Below are positions 36,225 through 42,827 of a stretch of 64,000 bases of DNA, one piece after another. Positions within the stretch are counted from its first letter, which is position 1, and each line of letters opens with the position of its first letter. The position numbers and the translations under genes were made by a program. The notes beneath the pieces were generated by a model. That model did not search any database and had not been told where the DNA came from. It saw only the letters and a program-made list of their open reading frames with translations. Origin of the DNA: Dyella monticola (lineage in GTDB: Bacteria; Pseudomonadota; Gammaproteobacteria; Xanthomonadales; Rhodanobacteraceae); NCBI RefSeq assembly GCF_003363155.1, contig NZ_QRBE01000010.1, positions 62,001 to 126,000 on the forward strand, given 5' to 3'.

Positions 36225-36253
36225 CGTAAATGACCCTAAAGTTGTCATTTACG
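36225..36253. promoter_or_regulatory. 10-bp inverted repeat at the GlxA-type regulator start
   Basis: CGTAAATGAC and GTCATTTACG flank 9 bases. The left arm starts 3 bases upstream of the regulator ATG (minus strand). The site lies in the 105-base region shared with the divergent gene at 36328 and is a good operator candidate. Confidence 0.6.
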
Positions 36254-36327
36254 ACTATACCGCCTGATGGCTTCGAAGACTAGATTTGTGTCCGTCGCAC
36301 CTGTCCACATTCAACAAGGAGTCACCC

Positions 36328-36618
36328 ATGAAAGTCTTCGCCATTGGCACAGCCAGCGCCGCCCTGACCCCCGAACAGCTCCAGAAGCACATGCCCCACG
36401 AAGTGCCCGCTACGCTGAAGCTCTACCTCGACGGTAAAGTCGAACAATTCTGGTTCCGTGAGAAGGTCGGACCGATCTTCTTGATGAACGTCGACTCAGT
36501 CGAGCAAGCCAAAGCCACGCTGGATTCGCTGACCCTGGTGGCCGAAAAGCTCATGACGTACGAACTGATGCCGGTCGGCCCACTGATCCCGCTCGGCCGT
36601 CTGATTCAAGGGCAGTAA
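36328..36618 (+). CDS. Small YciI/muconolactone-isomerase-like protein
   Basis: A 96-residue cytoplasmic protein; the start at 36328 has AAGGAG seven bases upstream. The pattern MKVFAIGTASAALTPEQLQKHMPHEVPATLKLYLDG, cut here by a strand with QFWF and a later helix VEQAKATLDSL, fits a ferredoxin-like alpha/beta fold as in YciI or muconolactone isomerases. It is probably co-transcribed with the NmrA-like gene. Function unknown. Confidence 0.6.
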   Translation: MKVFAIGTASAALTPEQLQKHMPHEVPATLKLYLDGKVEQFWFREKVGPIFLMNVDSVEQAKATLDSLTLVAEKLMTYELMPVGPLIPLGRLIQGQ

Positions 36619-36776
36619 ACCGTTTAAATCCGGCTCATTCCACCTTTGAGCCTTCGGCGTGTGGCGTCGGCGCCGTCAGGTCTTCCACCACCCTGATCGC
36701 TGGCGCCACTAGCCCCATCACAACGCGCCCTGAGCGATCTGCTTCAGGGCATTCGAACGCAGGAGTCACCGCCGAT

Positions 36777-37649
36777 ATGACCACCCCTATCCTCATTGCC
36801 GGTGCCACGGGTACTACCGGCGGCATCGCGGCCAAACTCCTTTTGGAAAACGGCCTTCCGGTTCGCGCACTCGTGCGGAGCGACGATGAACGCGCTCAGA
36901 AGCTCAAAACGCTCGGCGCCGAAATCGTCACCGCCGATCTCCTCGATTTCCGGGCGATCCGACGCGCGTTCGTGGGGATAAAGCGAGCCTACTTCGTTTA
37001 CCCAATGCGGCCCGGTCTAACCGAGGCCACCGCGATTTACGCGCAGGCCGCGTCGGAAGCCGGCGCTGAGTTCATCGTCAACATGTCTCAGCGTACAGCT
37101 CGGGCTGACGCCCGTAGCAACTCGGCGCTGGAGCACTGGCTCGCGGAGCGCATCTTCGATCACTTCGGCGTTCCTGTCGTCCACCTACATCCGACCATCT
37201 TCGATGAATGGTTGCTCTACATGCGAAAAGGGATCAGCAACGGCCACTACGCTGTTCCATTCGGCACCACCGGCAAGTTCGCATCGGTGTCAGGCCTGGA
37301 CCTTGGTCGGGTAATCGCGGCCATTCTCACCCATCCCGAAGGTCACGCCGGACAAACCTACGAACTTTTTGGTCCGGAAGAGCTGCCTGCGCTTCAGATC
37401 GCGGAAATCGTCGGCCGGACGCTCGGTAAATCCGTCCAATACACACGCGTCTCCGGCGAGCAATGGATCAAGAACATCCGTGATGCGGATGTTGAAATCC
37501 CCTTCCTTGCCCAGCACATCAATGGCGTCGCACAGCAGCAGCAGGATGGCGAGATGGCGGGAACCAACAATGTGATCGAGCGAATCACGGGACGCAAACC
37601 AGAATCGGTAGCCGAGTTCGTCGAGCGGAATCGCTCAGCATGGCGATAA
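36777..37649 (+). CDS. NmrA-like NAD(P)-binding protein
   Basis: A 290-residue atypical short-chain dehydrogenase of the NmrA/QOR2 type. Rossmann nucleotide-binding motif GATGTTGGIAAKLL (about 8-21), then VRALVRS and an acidic DLLDF strand. There is no complete catalytic Tyr-x3-Lys of classical SDRs, so it may be a redox sensor or a quinone reductase. It is separated from the upstream gene by 158 bases. Confidence 0.85.
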   Translation: MTTPILIAGATGTTGGIAAKLLLENGLPVRALVRSDDERAQKLKTLGAEIVTADLLDFRAIRRAFVGIKRAYFVYPMRPGLTEATAIYAQAASEAGAEFIVNMSQRTARADARSNSALEHWLAERIFDHFGVPVVHLHPTIFDEWLLYMRKGISNGHYAVPFGTTGKFASVSGLDLGRVIAAILTHPEGHAGQTYELFGPEELPALQIAEIVGRTLGKSVQYTRVSGEQWIKNIRDADVEIPFLAQHINGVAQQQQDGEMAGTNNVIERITGRKPESVAEFVERNRSAWR

Positions 37650-37918
37650 GTGCCACAGGCACAATGAAAATGACGCTATTTCAAATCTTCCTTGCTCTCG
37701 CTACCGGCCACCCTCGCGGCGTTGTTACCCGCCGCAGCCTTTCTCACGAGGCGAGCCGATCCTTTCGAGGAAGGAGACGCTGGAAGAGGTGGCCATCCGG
37801 ATCGGCCGTAGTGAAGCCAAGTCACGGTTGCGCGAATGCTGCGCCATGAGGCTATCGAGCACCACATGCACACAGCTTCCCCGTGTTCTGTCATGTCGCC
37901 ACAGAACAGCCCACGACG

Positions 37919-38164
37919 CTATTTCATCACCAGGACAGGCATCTTTCGCTCCGCCTCAATATCCATCTCCCATAGCTCGCGACGGGCACCTTCCTCCAGA
38001 AGTTCAGGAGGTGATGCGCGGGGCGAGTCCAATTGATCCATATGATCGAGAAGGATGAGTTGAGCACGTACGCGCGAAATAACTCGCGCGCTACGAGGTT
38101 CCGAATAGATTGCATGCTTTCGCATGCTTTGCATAACAAGGTCAAAATAGGCGTTCAAGTTCAT
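37919..38164 (-). CDS. Possible small hypothetical protein
   Basis: An 81-codon frame from an ATG with GAGG upstream at a loose distance. Amino-acid use (charged, Leu-rich, MQSMRKHAIYSEPRSARVI and PELLEEGARRELWEMD) is protein-like and probably alpha-helical. Not recognised. Confidence 0.35.
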   Translation of the reverse strand: MNLNAYFDLVMQSMRKHAIYSEPRSARVISRVRAQLILLDHMDQLDSPRASPPELLEEGARRELWEMDIEAERKMPVLVMK

Positions 38165-38249
38165 ACGAATGTCATCCTCATATGGGTGTTTCTCGCAGCT
38201 GCGCTAGCCATCTTTGAGTGACCGACAGAGGTCGCCTACGCGCCACGTC

Positions 38250-38453
38250 TTAAAGCACCATTGAGGCATACATGACGCCCAATGCGGTGATTTTCCATCG
38301 CCCGTCATCACGTACAACCATGCCTTTTTGTTGCAAGTGGAGCATCCGCTCTGCCGTCATGAGTTCACGATCCCAACTGATGCAAAATCGCCCCATGAGT
38401 GCGCGCATGATCCGGCACTCTGAAGGCGATAGATGTACGTTGGGAATGGCCAA
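38250..38453 (-). CDS. Possible small winged-helix-like protein
   Basis: A 67-codon frame beginning TTG, or ATG at 38408. Residues LSPSECRIMRALMGR and LMTAERMLHLQQKGMVVRDDGRWKITALG read like a small winged-helix unit. No clear ribosome site. Confidence 0.35.
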   Translation of the reverse strand: MAIPNVHLSPSECRIMRALMGRFCISWDRELMTAERMLHLQQKGMVVRDDGRWKITALGVMYASMVL

Positions 38454-39113
38454 GATTCAGATGAGCCTCGCGGACTCGAAAAAGAGAGCCACACACGACA
38501 AATCCAGCGTCCGTCTTTAAACCGTTAGCGCCGGCTCTTTTTCCATTTTGACTGAGGTGCCAGTGGCGGATGTCCAGGATGACCAGGTTCGCGCCCACCA
38601 AACGAGGTCCGTGAGTAGACAATATCAACGTCATGCCTGGTGTTGTCCTGTGTATCGAAATCGGGCGCATAAATACTGTGGATCTGCGCCAGCGACAGGT
38701 GCGGTGGCATACGCGACATAGGCATAAGGGATGGCCTCTGTAAATGAGCTATCACACGAGAGGTGATAAACGGGCCTTGCGTAGAGCAGGACCATGGCAC
38801 AGAGGCGAGGGTTTAGGTTCGCAAGCTGAGGTAGCGGATGCGTTCCGACCGCTGCGTATGCAGCATGCGCGTATACAGGTTAAGTGGGCGTGATCCAACC
38901 CAGCGAAGCGTTGCGGCTGATCAGGTGTCCATGATGCGACCAGGACACCTTATAACGCACAGTGACTCCGTCATCGGAAGTAGTCTCTTCTGCGTTCGAG
39001 TTCTTCAACCAACTTGTTGGCACGATCCGACGCTCGCTTGGCTTGATCGAGTTCACTCATGATTTTGAATATAGGTGCGGAAAAATCGTGGGCTTCCGTG
39101 AAACGAGCTGACA

Positions 39114-39146
39114 CAAAAAAAACCGTTAAGTAGCGGGTTTCTTTAG
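39114..39146 (-). terminator. Displaced tRNA-Leu terminator (degenerate)
   Basis: On the minus strand AAACCCGCTACTTAACGGTTTTTTTT closely matches the terminator behind tRNA-Leu at 47691-47717 (AAACCCGCTACTTAGGCGGGTTTTTT). It follows the displaced tRNA 3' fragment at the same relative position, as expected if this is the original downstream flank of the tRNA. Confidence 0.65.
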
Positions 39147-39183
39147 GCTTCTGAGACGTTCTGACACGTCCTGAAGCATGGTG

Positions 39184-39199
39184 TTGGTGCCAAGGGGGG
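39184..39199. repeat. attL: displaced 3' end of tRNA-Leu
   Basis: TGGTGCCAAGGGGGGC matches the tRNA-Leu 3' end at 47758-47774 (TGGTGCCCAAGGGGGGA) with a one-base gap. It includes the CCA end and acceptor stem half. It marks the far boundary of the integrated element. Confidence 0.75.
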
Positions 39200-39260
39200 C
39201 GCCGCATAGCGCGTATAAGATACTGATAAGAAAAGGTTATGACTTTTCGGTTTTTCATCC

Positions 39261-39280
39261 TGCCCCCAGTCATGCCCCCA
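39261..39280. repeat. Paired TGCCCCCA repeats inside the left end
   Basis: TGCCCCCA at 39261-39268 and 39273-39280, start-to-start 12 bases. The same pair with the same spacing lies at 47615-47634 inside the right end. Candidate arm-type integrase sites. Confidence 0.6.
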
Positions 39281-39484
39281 AATGTTGCGCGCTTGGTCCT
39301 CCTCAGTAGCCCAACCGATAGTCACGTTCGGGTCTTCCATGAAGACCCGAACGTTATCGACCAGAACTTCGGCCAGCGCCAGTGACAGCTTTTTGTAAAC
39401 TGACCTCTTCAGGGAATTAAGGGGAATCCATGAAAGACGGCCAAGTTCTGAATCTCGATAGGTGCCCTCATTGCGGCGTCGCCC

Positions 39485-40342
39485 ATGCAAAGCGAGGACG
39501 GGCTATTCGCCGCGCTCGAACAATTGCAGGCAATTCGCGAGTCAAAGCGCGGGAAAACCAGACAAGGAGAAAATGGCGTGGCGTATTCAGCAGACAATGC
39601 GGCAAAGTTGGAAGAGCAGGCGCACGCCTGCGTCCGAATGCTCCTAGAAGTGCGAATGCGCTTGCTGATGGAAACCGAACCATCATTGCGGATCGAAAAG
39701 GCGAAGGAATACCTTAAATTTGGCGTTGCGCGACGCATCTCGACGATTGAACGTTGCATTGAAAACGTCTTTACGCTTTTCCCGACCAATACGACGCGTC
39801 CGCTAGCTAGCGAGACTATAGAAGACGTCAAGATAAACATTCAGGCCCACACAATGAACGTAACTGGCGTTCTCGACAACTGGGCGCACGTTTTTTGCGC
39901 CGAAACAGGTGCCAACGTCAAACCGGAGTCTGTCGGCTTATTTAAAGAAGCCACTAAGAAATTACTTCCCGAAAGGCTTGCTGCTTACCTGCGAGACTCG
40001 AAGATTTCCGAATGGCACAAGCAATACGCAAAGGACTATCGCGATTCTTTGGCCCATCGAATTCCGCTCTACGTTCCACCCGCTCAAATGACAGCAGAAG
40101 AACAGCAGGCATTCAACGATGCCGATCGGAAGCTGTGGGACGCCATAAAACGGCATGACTTCAACGAAGTTGAACGATTTGAACGGGAAAAGGACAGTAT
40201 TGGTACTCCTGCGTTTTTCGCAATACATGCCTTTGGCGAGGCGGCGCCGATCAAATTTCACCCGCAAATGTTAGCCGACGCAATGACGCTCTCTGAACTC
40301 AGCAAACACTGTATGGCCGAAATTCCGCTTGCTCCACAGTAA
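39485..40342 (+). CDS. HEPN-like protein, element cargo (possible 5' frameshift)
   Basis: A 285-codon helical protein without signal peptide. It contains YRDSLAHRIPLYVPP with Arg186-x4-His191, the catalytic signature of HEPN ribonuclease-type domains, preceded by helices with DNWAHVF. The ATG at 39485 has no ribosome site. A strong one (AAGGGG) precedes ATG 39430 in another frame, whose first 20 codons read MKDGQVLNLDRCPHCGVAHA with a zinc-finger-like CPHC. A one-base shift between about 39485 and 39500 would join both, so the gene may be frameshifted. Role in defence is inference. Confidence 0.6.
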   Translation: MQSEDGLFAALEQLQAIRESKRGKTRQGENGVAYSADNAAKLEEQAHACVRMLLEVRMRLLMETEPSLRIEKAKEYLKFGVARRISTIERCIENVFTLFPTNTTRPLASETIEDVKINIQAHTMNVTGVLDNWAHVFCAETGANVKPESVGLFKEATKKLLPERLAAYLRDSKISEWHKQYAKDYRDSLAHRIPLYVPPAQMTAEEQQAFNDADRKLWDAIKRHDFNEVERFEREKDSIGTPAFFAIHAFGEAAPIKFHPQMLADAMTLSELSKHCMAEIPLAPQ

Positions 40343-40393
40343 TTTGACTATTGGCAATCGTTCTCGATGAACGCCGACGCCCAACAAAGCTAG

Positions 40394-40687
40394 GCCAGCG
40401 TCGGAATACAATTTGAACCGGAACCGCAACAAGAACTACTACTCGCGTGCCTCTGGCGACATGTCGAAGCAACTGACGGCGAAGCCGCATTCTTTTCCTT
40501 TGCGATCGTCACACACGAACCGCCGCTCTAAGTTGCTGCGGCCTGGCACGATCGCTGTGTGATCGCGATCAAGCCCTACAACCTAGACGCATGGCTAGAC
40601 CCGCGTGCACACAAGCTGGCAGACATGAAGGCGATACTTGATGATCCTGTAGGCGCCTATTATCAGCATGAGCTTACTAGCAACTAG
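40394..40687 (+). pseudogene. Remnant of a SRAP (YedK/HMCES-like) gene
   Basis: In one frame this encodes LLACLWRHVEATDGEAAFFS, then FAIVTHEPPL, an in-frame TAA at 40529, and then VAAAWHDRCVIAIKPYNLDAWLDPRAH... ending at TAG 40685. SFAIVT, the HDRC/RMP-equivalent and the DAWLDP motif are typical of the C-terminal half of SOS-response-associated peptidases, which crosslink to abasic sites. The N-terminal half with catalytic Cys2 is absent and a stop interrupts the rest. Confidence 0.7.
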
Positions 40688-40693
40688 CTGTGC

Positions 40694-41656
40694 TCACGCG
40701 CGATATGGAATACCTGAAACACGCACAGCCATTCGAAGCTTTGGCTTATTGGCCAACATCAGCATTCTTTCGATGGCCAATTGATTGAGCCTTCCAGCCA
40801 AAGATGGCCCAAGCAAGACGGAGTGCGCCAGTTTTTCCAAAGTCAACTCGGGATCTTTGAATCCGGGATGCGGGCCGATTTTTAGCTTTAACTTTGGTTG
40901 CGCGCCGCGATCGGTAATGAAATATCCGATCATGTCGTGAAAAAGCCCGTCTTTGTCACGGTCCCCCATGTATGCGAGTCGCCACTCTCTTTCTTCACTG
41001 AACCCGTTGTGCTTTGTGAACAACGAAAACAGCTTTAGCCTTTCCATGAACCAGCCGCTAGCTAAGTACACCTGATCGTCCGGCGGGTTATGCGCGCGAA
41101 TTATCTCTGCGAGTGAATTTACCTGTGCCGTGATGTGAGCCGTTCGCTCAGCCTGAGACAGGTAAACAATGGGAGCTAATACGAACGGCGTGTCTTCGCG
41201 AGCATTGATGTATTGCGTATCAAAAATCAGGGCGACACCGCTTCCGTTCCCGCCATACCCGCGCCACATCGACAATATGCCGTCCCTTTCATTCGCATCG
41301 TCGTGACGACAAAAGCACGCAACGTATGTACTTGCTGCTTCCATATGCGTGTACTGGATGTAGCGCGAATTGAAATCTTCTATCAATTTTGCGCGCCTCG
41401 CATCGGACCCACATGCAGCCATGATGTTCTCATTGCTGAGGAACAATCGTTGTCCCTGCTCAAGGCCCCAGCGCATTTCCTCGCTGTCGTTCATTAGAAG
41501 CGGGTGCGAAAACCACATTTCGTTGTTCATGACGATCTTTTCGAGCACCGGCAACGTGGTGTAGTGAGCCAATAACGGGCGAAGTTTCGGGTAGGCGGTC
41601 GACTCGTCGAAGTCTCGCCACAGTTCGGTCCTACAAGCATCAGAGAAATCAGTCAT
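40694..41656 (-). CDS. DUF2971-family protein, element cargo
   Basis: A 320-residue protein with the DUF2971 pattern: LAHYTTLPVLEKIVMNNEMWFSHPLLMNDSEEMRWG near the N-terminus, CFCRHDDANERDGILSMWRGYGGNGSGVALIF in the middle (cited here in part), and EEREWRLAY later. Start at 41656 has GGA six bases upstream; 41662 is an alternative. DUF2971 proteins are common in mobile and defence islands; molecular function is unknown. It converges with the HEPN-like/SRAP region and is apparently expressed alone. Confidence 0.8.
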   Translation of the reverse strand: MTDFSDACRTELWRDFDESTAYPKLRPLLAHYTTLPVLEKIVMNNEMWFSHPLLMNDSEEMRWGLEQGQRLFLSNENIMAACGSDARRAKLIEDFNSRYIQYTHMEAASTYVACFCRHDDANERDGILSMWRGYGGNGSGVALIFDTQYINAREDTPFVLAPIVYLSQAERTAHITAQVNSLAEIIRAHNPPDDQVYLASGWFMERLKLFSLFTKHNGFSEEREWRLAYMGDRDKDGLFHDMIGYFITDRGAQPKLKLKIGPHPGFKDPELTLEKLAHSVLLGPSLAGRLNQLAIERMLMLANKPKLRMAVRVSGIPYRA

Positions 41657-41712
41657 CGTCATTCCAATGTGATTACTTCGTCGGACGGCTTACCCACCAG
41701 CATAGACGCAAA

Positions 41713-41736
41713 AAATCCGCCGGGGCTGGCGGGTTT
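41713..41736. terminator. Hairpin upstream of the DUF2971 gene
   Basis: AATCCGCC and GGCGGGTT flank GGGGCT, followed by TT on the plus strand and preceded by A-run. A bidirectional terminator-like hairpin insulating the DUF2971 gene. Confidence 0.55.
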
Positions 41737-42033
41737 TGCATAGGTCAACGGGGCGGCCAATCTTCTGTCGGGTGGCGCTTTTTTATGCCGGTTACGCATG
41801 AAATTTCATTTATTTCAATAAGATAGATTCAAGCAGGTATAAACAACAAATGGAATTTCTAAGGCCACGCACAACGCGAATTCTGGGGTGTCGAGGACCC
41901 CGCCCTGCATACCCCCTCGGGAAGGACCCGGCGAAAAAGGGCTAAATCGCGGCGCTACTTGTTTCGCGGCAGTATGGATTTTTGAAGTCAGTGGATAGGC
42001 TTCCAGCATAGTCGCCAGGCGACCTCACACCAC

Positions 42034-42054
42034 TTATCCACCGGCTTATCCACA
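42034..42054 (+). promoter_or_regulatory. Two DnaA-box-like sites
   Basis: TTATCCACC (42034-42042) and TTATCCACA (42046-42054; perfect consensus) lie in direct orientation 12 bases apart, in a 630-base gene-free stretch (41663-42294) of the element. Candidate part of a replication origin. Confidence 0.45.
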
Positions 42055-42294
42055 AATTATTGGGTTGACCGGGCCTTTTGACCCCGATATGTTGGGGGTG
42101 TGGGCAAAAAATAACCACTTGCCGGTTGCAGCCGGACAAGTGGTCGGTGCCCACAAAACCCACGGCGCAGAGCGCGTATGGGAATCGAGCGGGGTCAACT
42201 GCACGATATCCGTACGTTCGACGGAGTGTCAAATCGAACTGCTCGCCAGGCCTGGCCGCCGTGGACCTTCAATCTCACGTGTGGAGCAGTTTGT

Positions 42295-42507
42295 ATGGCT
42301 AAAAAGCATGAGATGTATGTTGAACGTCGCGAGCAAGGCGACTATGCGGTCCGGCGCCCGGGAGCCTCACGGGCAAGTACCGTTGAGCCAACCCAGGCGA
42401 AAGCCATCGCATGGGCAACTGAACATGGGGCGAAACATCCCTTAGTCGAACGGGTACGCCACACATCCGTGGGCCACCCTGATAAATGGCGTTCAAGCGG
42501 TAAGTAA
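42295..42507 (+). CDS. DUF2188-family small protein
   Basis: A 70-residue protein. ATG 42295 has GGAG upstream; longer open frames begin earlier but lack signals. The sequence MAKKHEMYVERREQGDYAVRR, the central alternation and PTQAKAIAWA followed by RVRHTSVGHPDKWR match the DUF2188 pattern (xVxPxxxGWxVxxxGxxR ... Qx(E/D)AIxxA). Function unknown; frequent in mobile elements. Confidence 0.7.
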   Translation: MAKKHEMYVERREQGDYAVRRPGASRASTVEPTQAKAIAWATEHGAKHPLVERVRHTSVGHPDKWRSSGK

Positions 42508-42521
42508 GCGTTAGCGGCACT

Positions 42522-42555
42522 CATGACCCGGCATCCTTCGCGACGCCGGGTCATG
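42522..42555. terminator. Perfect 11-bp hairpin after DUF2188
   Basis: CATGACCCGGC (42522-42532) and GCCGGGTCATG (42545-42555), 12-base loop, 15 bases after the DUF2188 stop. No strong T-run follows, so it may be a processing or protection hairpin. Confidence 0.55.
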
Positions 42556-42711
42556 TCATTAGCGATAACAATAATGAGGCGTGCTTAGAAGGTAGCGCTG
42601 CAACGTCGCGTGTGTTGGTTGAAGCGCCATCCTAAGAGGGATAATGCCTCATGCTTAAGAACCAACTTCTTTCCATTTATCGCACTGGTCTAGCCCTTCC
42701 TTTTTCTTGCC

Positions 42712-42798
42712 GGGACAGCCGGGACAACCGGGACACGTTGAGGCCCAAGAGCTAGCCTGTCCCGGTAGCCCGACAAGCTCTCGGGACAGCCGGGACAA
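42712..42798. repeat. CGGGACA heptamer array downstream of DUF927
   Basis: CGGGACA at 42712, 42721, 42730, 42783 and 42792 (9-base period in each cluster) plus one inverted TGTCCCG at 42759. Iteron-like. A matching array in the opposite orientation is inside the 5' part of the DUF927 gene. Confidence 0.65.
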
Positions 42799-42827
42799 AT
42801 AGCGATCTCCAAACACCGTTATGGCGC

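Larger units (their letters stand above)
37650..39183. other. Gene-poor region beside the integrated element
   Basis: About 1.5 kb with only short frames. Two possible small minus-strand genes are listed separately; a third frame (38525-38800, 91 codons) is less convincing. A 30-codon stretch at 38971-39060 (minus, MSELDQAKRASDRANKLVEE...) has coding character and may be a gene fragment. Sequence looks degraded, as often beside insertion sites. Confidence 0.5.

Noticed and set aside
39184-39199. A second tRNA gene
   Set aside because: Only the 3' end of tRNA-Leu is present; no D-arm or anticodon arm. It is an attachment-site copy.
39143-39490. Minus-strand frame crossing attL (115 codons)
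   Set aside because: It reads through the arm-site repeats (WGHDWGQ) and the tRNA fragment; an apparent reading frame and not clearly a gene, although its first half is protein-like.
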